Source: Vibrio lentus (GTDB lineage: Bacteria > Pseudomonadota > Gammaproteobacteria > Enterobacterales > Vibrionaceae). From it: a stretch of DNA of 64,000 nucleotides. Every line of letters begins with the position of its first letter. Position 1 is the first letter of the stretch. The stretch covers positions 310,001 through 374,000 of the forward strand of contig NZ_JAUFQE010000001.1 in the NCBI RefSeq assembly GCF_030409755.1, read 5' to 3'. Of this stretch, positions 50,001 through 56,561 are shown piece after piece. The notes beneath the pieces were generated by a model. That model searched no databases, had not been told where the DNA came from, and saw only the letters and a list, made by a program, of their open reading frames with translations. The position numbers and the translations under genes were made by a program.

Positions 50001-53000
50001 GTGAAGATACCAACGGTGGCGTAACTGCAATATCTGAAGTACTTGAAGAAACAGATATGCGTATCGTGGTCACATGGGGTGAAAGCCCACGTGATATGGA
50101 CAACCATCTATGGCTCTACGATACAGAAAATGGCAATGAGCTAGACCATATTTACTATCGCGACATGAGCCACGATTTGGGCGAAGGTAATGTCGTTCAG
50201 CAAGATGTGGATGACACGAATGGCGGTGGTCCTGAAACCATCACTATTCCAAATTATCAAGATGCTGACATGCACTATTCAGTACACAACTACACCAGCA
50301 GAAGTTGGGATGTGGATGGTGTTGAAGATGTACAGGTTCAGGTGTTTGTTGGCGATACATTGGTTGAAACCTTTAGTCCTGACTTATCTGAAAACCCATC
50401 GGGTGACCACTGGCATGTATTTGATATCGTGAACGGCGTTATTGTTCCAAGCCAAGATGTCGGTACACAAAACGCGTTTGATTTGCCAACGGCAGAAGAA
50501 GCGCTTGCGAATGAAAACAGCATTGATATCTCTGAATTGCTAACCGGCGATGAAGGTGATGATTCTGGTGAGACGGGTGGTAACGAATCAAGTGTTGGAG
50601 ATGTTTCAATTGAGAACGCTCTTATCACTGACAATGGTGACGGCACTTACACCATTACTCCGGAAGAGAACTTCAACGGTGAATTCTCCATTAGCTACAA
50701 CGTGGACGATGGCAACGGAGGGGTTACACCTGCGGAACTTGACGTTACCGTAACAGCAGTTAATGACCTTTCGGTTATTTACGACCATGACTACATCATC
50801 AATGAAGATGGCTCATTAACCTTCACTGATGAGCAGTTACTCGCTGGTGCAACGGATATCGATGGCGACGACCTTTCTGTTGAATCGGTTAACTACGAAG
50901 GCACCGAAGGTGTGTTTACGGATAACGGCGATGGCACTTATACCTTCGCTCCAAATGAGAACTTCAATGGCAGCGTCGACCTAACTTACGATGTGAGTGA
51001 CGGTACGGATGTTGTATCGGCGAATATTGATGTTCAAGTTGTGCCAATTAATGACGTACCGGTTGCTGGAACCACCGCTTACAGTGTTGAAGAAGATGGC
51101 AGCATTACCCTAAGCGATGCGCAACTTCTGGCGAACAGCTCAGATGTTGAAGGGGAAGTGTTTGTTAGCGATGTCAGCTACAGCGGCACAGATGGTGTGT
51201 TCACTGATAATGGTGATGGTACTTACACCTTCTCGCCAAACGAAAACTTTAACGGTGACATCAGCCTTGATGTGTCTGTTATGGATGAAGATGGCGCAAC
51301 CGCTGAAACAACCGCTGGTATCGACGTAATTGCCGTCAATGACCTACCGGTTGCAGGTTCAACGACCTACAGTGTTGACGAAGATAGCGTGATTACTATT
51401 TCTGATGCACAGCTTCTTGCAAACAGCTCAGATATTGAGGGTGATGTATCCGTTAGCGATGTTTCCTACTCTGGCGCTGACGGTATCTTCACCGACAATG
51501 GCGATGGTACTTACAGCTTCGCACCAAATGAAAACTTCAATGGTAATGTCAGTCTAGATGTGACCGTTGCTGATGAAGAGGGTGCAACGGCTGAAACCAC
51601 TGCGGGTATTGAAGTTATCGCGGTTAACGATGCTCCAGTATCTGGCGATTTGGCTTACTCAGTGGATGAAGATGGTTCAATCACGCTAAGCCAAGAGCAA
51701 CTGCTTGCTCAAGCATCGGATGTGGACGGCGATGATCTTACCGCTGCCAACCTAACCGCAGGTGATAACGCGACGGTTACGGCAAACGATGATGGTTCAT
51801 TTACTATCACACCGGATGCCGATTTCAATGGCGATATTGACCTTAGCTTCGACCTTTCTGATGGTACTGAAACGGTTGTTGCAACGGCCGAGCTTACTGT
51901 GAATCCAGTGAATGACATCGCGGTTGTAGAAGATGTCGCTTACACCATTGAAGAAGACGGTTCACTTACCTTTACAGACGAGCAACTGCTAGCGGGTGCT
52001 TCTGATATTGATGGTGATGAGCTTTCAGTTGCCGATGTTTCTTACACTGGCGCAGAGGGTGTGTTTACCGACAATGGCGATGGTACTTACACCTTTGCAC
52101 CAAACGAGAACTTCAACGGTGATGTAAGTCTGGACTTCTCAGTATCTGACGGTACAGAGACGGTTGGTGCAAATATTGACGTAACGGTAACAGACGTTAA
52201 TGATGCTCCAGTGGCAGGCGCAACGTCTTACCAAATGAACGAAGATGGCACCATCACATTGAGCCCCGAGCAGTTGATTGCTAATAGCTCCGATGTGGAC
52301 GGTGAAGTGTCGCTTGATAGCGTGAGCTACTCAGGTGCAGACGGTATCTTGGTTCAAAATGAAGATGGTTCGGTAACGTTCGCACCAAACGAAAACTTTA
52401 ACGGCGACATCAACTTTGATGTGACAGTTATTGATGACGATGGTGCAACGGCTCAAACCACCGCTGGTATTGAAGTCATTGCAGTTAACGACACACCAGT
52501 GGCTGGAAACGTGGCTTACTCGGTTGATGAAGACGGTTCAATTACGCTATCTCAAGAGCAGTTGCTGGCTAACGCATCCGATGTTGATGGTGATGCACTG
52601 ACCGCAAGCAACCTATCTGCAGGCGACAATGCGACTGTAACAGCGAACGATGATGGTTCATTTACTATCACTCCTGATGCTGACTTCAACGGCGACATAG
52701 ACCTAAGCTTCGATGTGTCAGATGGCCTTGAAACTGTTCAAGCAGGTGTCGACCTAACGGTTAACCCTGTTAATGACTTACCAACAGCCGCTGACCAAAG
52801 CTTCACTGTTGAGGAAGATGGAACGCTAATCTTCACGGATGCAGATCTACTAGCAGGAGCTGCAGACATCGACGGAGATGACCTGTCTATTACGGACGTG
52901 TCTTACACGGGCGCAGAAGGTGTGTTCACTGATAACGGTGATGGTACTTACAGCTTTGCTCCAAACGAGAACTTCAATGGCGATGTAAACCTTGGCTTCA

Positions 53001-56000
53001 CAGTGTTTGATGGCACTGAGACAGTCGATGCCAATATTGATGTGACCGTAACGGATGTGAATGATGCACCAGTGGCGGGTTCTACCTCTTACCAAATGAA
53101 CGAAGACGGCACGATTACCATTAGCCCTGAGCAGTTGATTGCGAACAGCTCAGACGTTGATGGTGAGGTGTCGCTTGAAAGCGTGACTTACACAGGCTCT
53201 GACGGCGAATTGGTTCAAAACGATGATGGTTCTGTGACCTTCACACCGAGTGAGAACTTTAACGGTGATATCAGCCTAGATGTGGTTGTAACCGACGATG
53301 ACGGTGCGACTGCAACAACAACGGCGGGTATTGAAGTTCTGGCTGTGAATGATGGACCTGAATCTGAGGATGTGAAACTAACCACAGCCGAAGACAGCAC
53401 CATTCTTATCACACAAGACATGTTGTTAGCTCAAGCTACCGACATTGATAACACCGCAGACGAGTTGTCGGCTTCTGGTCTACAAATAGACCCTAGCTTG
53501 GGTGAGTTGCTAGACAACGAAGATGGTACTTGGTCATTTACGCCAAACGAAAACTTCAATGGCGATGTGCCAATGACGTTTAACGTTAGCGATGGCCAAG
53601 AGACAATCTCAGTCGACGGTAACATCGATGTCACGCCAGTGAACGATGCACCTGAAGCACCAATGATTGAGATGCAAGGCGAAGAAGATGTGGTCATGGT
53701 GATTGACCCAGCTTACATCGCGGATCAAGTCACAGACCTTGATGGCGACGAGATCAGCATTGAGAGCATCACAGTTCGTGCTCCAGCCAATGCAACCTTA
53801 ACTCAGCAACCAGACGGCATGTATCACTTAGTGACTACTCAAGACTTCAATGGCTTAGTAGAACTCGGTTATCAAGCAACTGACGGTGAAGAAGTGGTCG
53901 ATGGTTCGCTGAATGTGGATGTCATTCCTGTTAACGACGCACCGTTTAACGTCGGCAACGCAATGATGACCACAAACGAAGATGGCGCATTCACCTTCGA
54001 TGCTGGCGACTTGATGAACTTGTTCGGTGACATTGATACCGCAGACCTTGTTGTTTCACGCATTATTACCGCAGACGGTGAAGATGGTGGTGAAGTAACA
54101 GACAACGGTGATGGTACTTGGACATTCACACCAACAGGCGACTTTGCAGGCGTCTCTGACCTACAAGTTGTCGTGAGTGACGGTGAGTTCGAAACGGTTC
54201 TCGATGTTCCGGTGTACGTACGTCCTGTCGCAGATGGCGCGGTAATTTCAACTGACCATGACGGTCCATTAGTGTTCGGTGAAGATGAAACTGGTCACTT
54301 AGGATTGAATGTTGGCCTAGTCGATGATTCAGAAACACTAAGTAACTTGGTGATGACAGGTTTCCCTGTTGGATTCGAGGTAACCGATGGTGTGAACACC
54401 GTGATGATCACTGAGCCGGGTCAATACATCGACCTGTTCGACTGGGATATTTCAAACATTCAAATGACGCCTCCTGAAGACTTCCATGGTGAGTTCTTCG
54501 TAACCGTAAGTGCAACAACGGTCGATTACGGGGATGAACCAGAAGCGTTTGAAGATGGCATCGATTCTGGTGACTTCGAAACCGTGGCGGGTGATTCCAT
54601 TATCCTAACCGCTGATGATCTAATCGGATTGGCTGAGAATGTGGATGCAGACAGCGACGATGAAGTGAAACTGGTTCATCTAGCAGACCGCAGCCAAGGT
54701 GAGATTGTCGATAATGGTGATGGCACTTGGACATTCACACCAGCACCGGGCTTTACTGGCGAAGCAGACATTGCTTACGTGGTCGATAAAGATGGCGTGC
54801 TTCATGATGAGCAAACTGGCGTGGTCGTGAAAGAGGGCGATTCACAAGAGAATGCAGCACCAGAAGTGAACAGCATCACAACCACTGAAATTGCAGCGGA
54901 CGCTACCTTGTCGTTCACTGATCAAGATATGTTAGCGAACCTGAGTGATGCAGAGGGCGATAGCTTGAGCATTGAGTCAGTGAGCTTGATGGAAGGTCAG
55001 GGCGTGATAGAGAGCGATAACCAAGGTAACTATCAATTCACACCTGCTGAAGATTACACCGGAGATGTCCAAGTTGGATTTATAGCGACCGATGGCGAAA
55101 ACCGCATCGAAAGCTTCTTCAACGTGGATATCCAAGGTGGCGATGAAGCAGCTGCGAGTGAAGGTTATGCCTTAGCGGATGATGGTTCACTAACTATCAC
55201 AGAGTCTCAGCTGGTGGATGAGTTGGGCGTTAGCGATACAGCACAAGTTGTTGATGTTGCAGACGCGAACGATGCAGGCTTCTTCGCTGAATCTGGTGAA
55301 GGCGAATGGACATACTGGCCAAACGAAGACTTTGACGGCAACTTAGCGATGAATGTCGACGTTAACGATGGTGGTGAGGTGTCGAGCCATAGCTTAAGTA
55401 TCCAAGTAGCCAATGATTCAGTACAAAGTGATGAACCACAAGTTCAAGCTGCTCAAGCAACAGAAGATCAGCAAGTGGAAGTGGCACAACAAGCTGATGA
55501 CCAAGCTCAAGATACAGAAACCGAAGACAGCGTGGCTGATGTAACGGCGGCTCCGGGCGATACTATCTCTATCTCGATTCCAGATGAGGTGAGTGGTAAC
55601 GAATCGGTTGATTATGCTGAAATGTCTGGCTTACCTGAGGGATCTACTGTGAGTAACGCATTGGATAACGGTGATGGTAGTTTCACAATCAGCGGCAATT
55701 TAGAGCAGTCTGTATCGGTTGAACTTCCTGAGGGTTACGAAGGTACTAGCGAGATCCAATTCCAAGGTTATGACGAATTGGGTAGCTCAATAGACGGTGC
55801 AAGCGGCTCTGTGGAAGTTGAAGTCGATGATCAATACACCATGCAAGGTTCTACTCAAGAGCAGCAACCAGACATGGCGGGTATGGAATCCGGGGGTAGC
55901 GATTGGACAAGTTCTGGTGGTCAAGATCAAGGTGTTGACTTCACGGACGACTCTGGAAGCTTCGATTCAGATTCTCAAACTGGAACCGATCAAGGCAACG

Positions 56001-56023
56001 ACTTCGACCAAAGCTCGATTTAA
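35081..56023 (+). CDS. Giant type I secreted adhesin with about 55-58 tandem cadherin-like (tandem-95) modules
   Basis: 6,980 residues, very acidic, no signal peptide, so export by the divergent type I system is expected. Residues 1-220 are low-complexity Gln/Asn/Ser/Glu/Gly-rich. Then come roughly 95-residue modules, each opening with ND.PV...EDG(S/T)(I/L)...QLL..ASD(V/I)(D/E)GD and holding NGDGTYTFAPNENFNGD and DVSDGT. Four interruptions are seen: a jelly-roll-like insert (about 1762-2017), a DUF4114-like domain (about 2827-2965), a second jelly-roll-like insert (about 4007-4177), and a CarboxypepD_reg-like plus YfaP/DUF2135-like pair (about 4904-5134). The end is Ser/Asp/Gln-rich and finishes QSSI, fitting an uncleaved secretion signal. 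No RTX nonapeptides and no TAAG-type LapG site were seen. The role is inferred to be attachment or biofilm formation; how it is anchored is unknown. Confidence 0.9.
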   Translation: MAGENNQNNQNEDLNDAVEQTDTNDAGTPSQQQNQQNQQNTIASTVATGAENTDAADEVNQALEDNPSGAGNTEEASASGGAVQEDSPESSEGSDAEQSNVVDSVASGGGEGAGGGASNSGAGAQSVGGENAAGSGGSSNAEGNNEQGEAARTAAESNSSSSESDNQQVDDDLDSQTVEETFAVDVQASDEETISEVEDDFDSETTSETFKIKVESENDAPEAEQDLAYIMDEDGSITFTQEQLLEYASDVDGDELVASNVQVGADATVQDNGDGTFTVVPSADFNGELDLTFDISDGQETISSAIDLTVRPINDAPVPEDKTFEIEEDGTLVFTDADLLTGATDIEGDNLTVEGVTYDGGDGILTDNGNGTYTFAPNENFNGDVNFSFDVSDGTDTVAANIDVSVTAVDDAPVSGDLAYSVDEDGSIRLSQEQLLSQASDVEGDDLTASGLTVGGDATVTQNDDGSFTITPDENFNGDIDISFDISDGTNTVQASADLTVNPINDLPVPQDQQFSVEEDGTLVFTDADLLTGATDIEGDNLTVEGVTYDGGDGILTDNGNGTYTFAPNENFNGDVNFSFDVSDGTDTVAANIDVSVTAVDDAPVSGDLAYSVDEDGSIRLSQEQLLSQASDVEGDDLTASGLTVGGDATVTQNDDGSFTITPDENFNGDIDISFDISDGTNTVQASADLTVNPINDLPVPQDQQFSIEEDGTLQFTDADLLTGANDIEGDDLTVEDISYEGTDGVLTDHGDGSYSFAPNENFNGDVNFSFDVSDGTDTVSANIDVSVTPENDPPVAGSTSYTVNEDNSITISDAQLLATSSDIEGDVSIDSVTYSGSDGVLEINGNGTYTFSPNENFNGEIALDVVVADEEGATDATTAGITVLEVNDPPVAGPTSYTIDEDSVLTFSESQVLLNASDVEGDVELVGINYNGPDGIFSVNGDGTCSFAPNENFNGQVQLDVTIRDEDGAEVDTVINVDVLPINDAPVSGDLAYNVNEDGSITLSQEQLLSQASDVEGEDLTASDLTVDGNATVTANDDGSFTIFPDANFNGDVDIQFNITDGTDTVQATADLTVNPVNDLPVPQDQQFSIEEDGTLQFTDADLLTGATDIDGDDLTVEGVSYTGGDGVLTDHGDGTYTFAPNENFNGDVNFSFDVSDGTETVSANIDVSVTPENDPPVAGSTSYMVNEDNAITISDEQLLANSSDVEGAVSVDSVTYSGTDGVFQDNGDGSYTFLPNENFSGDISLDVIVADEDGSIDETTAGITVLEVNDPPVAGPTSYTIDEDSVLTFSESQILVNASDVEGDVELVGINYDGEDGIFTVNGDGTCSFAPNENFNGQVQLGVTIQDEDGATVETQINVDVLPINDPPVSGDLAYTINEDSSITLSQEQLLARAGDIDSENLEAINLSTDENATIQQNEDGSYTITPDADYNGDLDLSFDIIDNDGGEVQVGLDITVNPLNDLPQAQDQQFTIEEDGTLLFTDADLLAGASDIDGDELSIENVIYTGADGVLSDNGDGTYSFAPNENFNGDVQFSFDVSDGTGSTAAHIDVSVTPENDPPVAGSTAYTVQEDGQITISDEQLLANSSDVEGDVALSSVSYTGDDGSFVDNGNGTYTFTPNENFDGDISLDVVVVDEDGATATTTAGIDVIAVNDGPETSGIEAEVDEDNSITITQEQLLANATDVEGDELTASNLQTNDPDATIVANDDGSFTITHTENFNGELDFTYSISDGDNEVLTTLDLTVNPVNDAPEAGEEIFIQAQEDQTVGVTLREEPALRLDQAPENGIIEANLDNEWVVVEVGQEVPADTEVRFVPSEDALAEGTHTTQIGTFDDNASVDDWGTEVDPYTREFSDGDLTVTVQSNDDPLGAWNGNTHIGHGIGDTDRQGLSGDEKLTISVEGQDINEISFHLDGLGGWFMEESRHFTEVEIRAFNEDGDMIDSMTYHKEDRGTFETDYTLTVDQPVSYFELGTVQGNGTYVVQNMTVSQTCHDEAVFTSIGVDGSEITETVELNIHAGDNEIELTADLPNITIDTEGSAQFASVVITEEQLLAQASDIDGDDLDIQNLELVGENSEHATLTDNGDGTWTVTPDENFYGEIELGYQVSDGELTDDNIININFESVNDAPIVSGPMVLSTDEDQGITFSADDLLANTTDVEGDALSISDITYGGDDGDLIDNGDGTFTFMPNENFNGEIDIDYKVFDGTDEVATHLDLTVVPVNDVPVPGEPLHTQMLENGSMIIEAKDLLSGATDVDGDILHVENLLLADQTQGTLTDNGDNTFTFEPAEDFYGEVNLTFDISDGQASAPSTARVDVEIVNEGPEVSGPIEAAVDEDGSITITQEDLLANATDVDGDNLEAVNFATNDPNAVVVENPDGSFTITPSADFFGEIEFTYDVTDAIETVAADLNLTVNPINDAPDVPDMSFTTEDGQAITITEAELLAQATDVEGDELSVLNVTSASDTVDVTDNGDGTYTLTPEQGFFGNVDLTFDVSDGTDVVAANIDLKVEFVNDAPEATPMVADVDEDGSILVTQAMLLENASDQDGDELFASALETNDPNASIVDNGDGTYTVTPSENFNGDIAFTYEVSDGELSTANDMTLTVNPVNDIPIVAPGMYHIEEDGSILFTQEDLLSGAIDIDGDDLSVTSINYSGDEGTVTDNGDGTFSFVPEEHFSGDLQFSFTVTDGTDEVEQDLSVHIEAVADAPDLVITDGDGVNVDDEAILVEPGGIVELNIAAALVDQDLSETLTVTVDGVPEGSVIQYDNEGVLNDQENGITSYNDTEITVTFEGETAGYQNAAGYYKVDEDGNITGVEVVYENASQVGGGGDLVPGQDQFSFQVEEGESFNLFLIPNGHQHNDFDAMQEGQYEFRAADGSPANMDTVDPQLVFVAADGTETVVQGQNGDAIFHGGSSSQLNQDGIEHTRTTVNEDGELVYGFEDLYGGGDADYSDFNFTIDVGEVNSQIYSGEVTVGPDGTVNLPTTAIENSLQIQLPEDFNEQLEVHVTATATELSNDDSETVSQTIYINATGAHIEHAPEALPVAATVEEDGSIIITQEDLLANARDLDGDQLTALNLATDDDSVTITDNGDGTYTLTPDADFNGDVNFTFDVSDGDDVVSTNLELTVSPVNDGPEAQDQAFTVNEDGVLTFTDQDLLTGATDIEGDDLSVEGVTYTGADGVLTDNGDGTYSFAPNENFNGDVNFSFNVSDGTDTVTANIDVSVTPENDPPVAGSTSYTVHEDNSITISNEQLLANSSDIEGEVAIDSVTYSGNDGVLEINGNGTYTFSPNENFNGEVSLDVVVVDEDDAAVSTTAGITVLEVNDPPVAGPTSYTIDEDSVLTFNESQVLLNASDIEGDVQLVEINYDGPDGIFSINGDGTCSFAPNENFNGQVQLDVTIQDEDGAQVDTHITVDVLPINDVPVSGDLAYSVEEDGSITLSQEQLLSQASDIDGDDLTASNLMVDGDATVVANDDGSFTITPDANFNGDIDLTFDISDGTDTLVATADLTVNPVNDLPQPQDQTFSIGEDGILNFTDEDLLTGATDIDGDDLSVEGVTYIGADGVLTDNGDGSYSFAPNENFNGDVNFSFDVSDGTDTVQANIDVSVTPENDPPVAGSTSYTVHEDNSITISDEQLLANSSDIEGDVAVDSVTYSGTDGVFEDNGDGTYTFLPNENFNGDVSLDVVVTDEEGATEATTAGITVLEVNDPPIAGSTSYSVNEDEVITISSEQLLANASDIEGEVAIDSVNYTGADGIFTDNGDGTFSFAPNANFDGDVSLDVVVTDEDGATATTTASIDVLPVNDVPVSGDLAYSVDEDGSITLSQEQLLAQASDVDGDDLTAANLTVGGDATVTANDDGSFTITPDANFNGDIDLNFDITDGDATLQATADLTVNPVNDLPTVGEPQFVTQEDTSFTFTEEQLLQNAGDIDGDNLSVENVASDSGSLVDNGDGTYTFAPNENFDGNVNVTFDVNDGTAIVPAEATIDVQSVVDMPELSIASDLVIASDNFESGSNGWNTGTESSQGFESGDMLGRIGGTGGDEAVSKTYDIPSDVSEVNISFSFYEIDSWDGESFQIFVGGEELTSLDNSAFQTQDGTTTLYDSAGNEVGEVVHGVSQGEGFSGWNDQAHQINLTVPVEDGQLELGFGSTLNQGVSDESFGIDNIEITVSDADYQIIGTEDTPVPLDIDAALTDTDGSENLAILIEDVPEGSSLSAGTDNGDGTWSLQPEELAGLEFIPSGDFNGDVVLTVNATSTDVDTGTTATATQDVTIHISPANDAPEVDGDISAVTAEDNSITLTQEQLLEHAVDIDGDDLSAINLTTNDENATVEMNDDGSFTITPSENFNGNIEFSYDVTDGEEMVAAGLDLTVTPVNDAPEPQDQAFTIGEDGVLNFTDADLLTGATDVEGDDLTVEGVTYTGADGVLTDNGDGSYSFAPNENFNGDVNFNFDVSDGTDTVQANIDVSVTPENDPPVAGSTSYTVHEDNSITISNEQLLANSSDIEGEVSIDSVTYTGSDGVFEDNGDGTYTFSPNENFNGDVSLAVVVTDEEGATEATTAGITVLEVNDPPIAGSTSYSVNEDEVITISAEQLLANSSDIEGEVAIDSVNYTGADGIFTDNGDGTFSFAPNANFDGDVSLDVVVTDEDGATTATTASIDVLPINDPPVSGDLAYSIDEDGSITLTQEQLLSQASDVDGDDLTASNLSAGDNASVVDNGDGTFTVTPDANFNGDIDLSFDISDGTESIVANADLTVNPVNDLPTNDDVYANVDEDNTITITQEQLLANAADIEGDELVASDLTLVGDDATIVDNGDGTFSITPSENFNGYIDVAYSISDGDTPIAANLGLTVDPVNDAPIVSADVAITIEEDGSYTITQEELLQFATDIEDDDMTAIIGEPGDETTVTGTVLDAETGNPIAGADVTLTDNAGHSYTAVTDQSGNYSVSGPVVDQGTVTIEQDGSITSSFLVPAGEDTNGGVTAISEVLEETDMRIVVTWGESPRDMDNHLWLYDTENGNELDHIYYRDMSHDLGEGNVVQQDVDDTNGGGPETITIPNYQDADMHYSVHNYTSRSWDVDGVEDVQVQVFVGDTLVETFSPDLSENPSGDHWHVFDIVNGVIVPSQDVGTQNAFDLPTAEEALANENSIDISELLTGDEGDDSGETGGNESSVGDVSIENALITDNGDGTYTITPEENFNGEFSISYNVDDGNGGVTPAELDVTVTAVNDLSVIYDHDYIINEDGSLTFTDEQLLAGATDIDGDDLSVESVNYEGTEGVFTDNGDGTYTFAPNENFNGSVDLTYDVSDGTDVVSANIDVQVVPINDVPVAGTTAYSVEEDGSITLSDAQLLANSSDVEGEVFVSDVSYSGTDGVFTDNGDGTYTFSPNENFNGDISLDVSVMDEDGATAETTAGIDVIAVNDLPVAGSTTYSVDEDSVITISDAQLLANSSDIEGDVSVSDVSYSGADGIFTDNGDGTYSFAPNENFNGNVSLDVTVADEEGATAETTAGIEVIAVNDAPVSGDLAYSVDEDGSITLSQEQLLAQASDVDGDDLTAANLTAGDNATVTANDDGSFTITPDADFNGDIDLSFDLSDGTETVVATAELTVNPVNDIAVVEDVAYTIEEDGSLTFTDEQLLAGASDIDGDELSVADVSYTGAEGVFTDNGDGTYTFAPNENFNGDVSLDFSVSDGTETVGANIDVTVTDVNDAPVAGATSYQMNEDGTITLSPEQLIANSSDVDGEVSLDSVSYSGADGILVQNEDGSVTFAPNENFNGDINFDVTVIDDDGATAQTTAGIEVIAVNDTPVAGNVAYSVDEDGSITLSQEQLLANASDVDGDALTASNLSAGDNATVTANDDGSFTITPDADFNGDIDLSFDVSDGLETVQAGVDLTVNPVNDLPTAADQSFTVEEDGTLIFTDADLLAGAADIDGDDLSITDVSYTGAEGVFTDNGDGTYSFAPNENFNGDVNLGFTVFDGTETVDANIDVTVTDVNDAPVAGSTSYQMNEDGTITISPEQLIANSSDVDGEVSLESVTYTGSDGELVQNDDGSVTFTPSENFNGDISLDVVVTDDDGATATTTAGIEVLAVNDGPESEDVKLTTAEDSTILITQDMLLAQATDIDNTADELSASGLQIDPSLGELLDNEDGTWSFTPNENFNGDVPMTFNVSDGQETISVDGNIDVTPVNDAPEAPMIEMQGEEDVVMVIDPAYIADQVTDLDGDEISIESITVRAPANATLTQQPDGMYHLVTTQDFNGLVELGYQATDGEEVVDGSLNVDVIPVNDAPFNVGNAMMTTNEDGAFTFDAGDLMNLFGDIDTADLVVSRIITADGEDGGEVTDNGDGTWTFTPTGDFAGVSDLQVVVSDGEFETVLDVPVYVRPVADGAVISTDHDGPLVFGEDETGHLGLNVGLVDDSETLSNLVMTGFPVGFEVTDGVNTVMITEPGQYIDLFDWDISNIQMTPPEDFHGEFFVTVSATTVDYGDEPEAFEDGIDSGDFETVAGDSIILTADDLIGLAENVDADSDDEVKLVHLADRSQGEIVDNGDGTWTFTPAPGFTGEADIAYVVDKDGVLHDEQTGVVVKEGDSQENAAPEVNSITTTEIAADATLSFTDQDMLANLSDAEGDSLSIESVSLMEGQGVIESDNQGNYQFTPAEDYTGDVQVGFIATDGENRIESFFNVDIQGGDEAAASEGYALADDGSLTITESQLVDELGVSDTAQVVDVADANDAGFFAESGEGEWTYWPNEDFDGNLAMNVDVNDGGEVSSHSLSIQVANDSVQSDEPQVQAAQATEDQQVEVAQQADDQAQDTETEDSVADVTAAPGDTISISIPDEVSGNESVDYAEMSGLPEGSTVSNALDNGDGSFTISGNLEQSVSVELPEGYEGTSEIQFQGYDELGSSIDGASGSVEVEVDDQYTMQGSTQEQQPDMAGMESGGSDWTSSGGQDQGVDFTDDSGSFDSDSQTGTDQGNDFDQSSI
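36059..37200 (+). repeat. Recent tandem duplication of two adhesin modules (573-bp period)
   Basis: The stretch starting GAAGAAGACGGCACACTTGT at 36059 recurs at 36632 with only scattered silent changes over the following two modules. The offset is 573 bases, or 191 residues. The near identity at DNA level marks a recent unequal exchange or slippage event inside the adhesin gene. Confidence 0.8.
45361..49380 (+). repeat. Higher-order repeat block in the adhesin gene (2,580-bp period)
   Basis: The sequence from 45781 is closely repeated from 48361, an offset of 2,580 bases (860 residues). The match covers several modules in the same order: the QDQ-F type, two AGSTSY types, then the SGDLAY type. 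Similar four-module orders occur around 37440-39200 and 44500-45650. One copy is interrupted by the jelly-roll-like insert at about 47100-47610. Confidence 0.65.
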
Positions 56024-56087
56024 TCGAGAGTGCTTAGTTTTAGTCTAAAACGACAAGTAGGCAGGGCAGCGTAATGTTGCCCTCGTT

Positions 56088-56122
56088 AAAGCCATGCAGA
56101 GTCGCCTTTGCGTGGCTTTTTT
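56088..56122 (+). terminator. Rho-independent terminator after the adhesin gene
   Basis: AAAGCCATGCA pairs with TGCGTGGCTTT (one G-T pair) around a ten-base loop, followed by six T in all. A second small hairpin, AGGGCA/TGCCCT, lies just before it at 56062-56082. Confidence 0.85.
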
Positions 56123-56207
56123 ATTTGTTTTTGTCTCGCTAAATAAACTTGAGAACAGATAAAAATGTCCTTAATTATTAGAAGAGTTAATTAAAAGGAG
56201 GGACGAC

Positions 56208-56561
56208 ATGTATCGATATGTCAGTTCGCCACAAGCGTCGAGATACATCGTGCCACCACCTCAACATCGTGAGTTGTCGAGTGTGGATGTGCCTGAGTCT
56301 GAATTGGAGATGCGAGAAATTCTAAATAATTGGTTTGCCGATGGTTTGGCTCCAATTATTCAAAGTGAAGACGATTATATTTCTGCAAGTGACCAAGTTC
56401 GATTTGAGAAACTCAGCCGCACGGTTGGCATGTTATTGAGGAACAAAGACTATTACTTTGCGACTAAGCGTATCTTGTCGTTGTGGGAACAAGACTGCCT
56501 TGAAACTACCTATGTCAATTATCTCATTCTACGCAGCGAAAGAGCCACTTCGTTAAGGTGA
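56208..56561 (+). CDS. Small protein of unknown function, paralogue of the one beyond the secretion operon
   Basis: 117 residues with a strong ribosome binding site (GGAGGG five bases before ATG). No signal peptide or named domain. It matches the 124-residue protein encoded at 25350-25724 in its opening, the DVPE.ELEMREI..NWF block, the LLRNKDYYFA..RIL..W block and overall length. It is the first gene after the adhesin terminator and on the same strand, so it has its own promoter. The mirrored placement of the pair around the adhesin and secretion genes suggests both belong to that system. The function is unknown. Confidence 0.7.
   Translation: MYRYVSSPQASRYIVPPPQHRELSSVDVPESELEMREILNNWFADGLAPIIQSEDDYISASDQVRFEKLSRTVGMLLRNKDYYFATKRILSLWEQDCLETTYVNYLILRSERATSLR

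Noticed and set aside
35121..55413. Many minus-strand open frames of 60-160 codons across the adhesin gene
   Set aside because: They are mirror frames of the repeats, with no ribosome binding sites or protein families.
35081..56023. Regular repeats that might suggest a CRISPR array or satellite DNA
   Set aside because: They lie in one unbroken reading frame, vary mostly at silent sites and encode about 95-residue protein modules.
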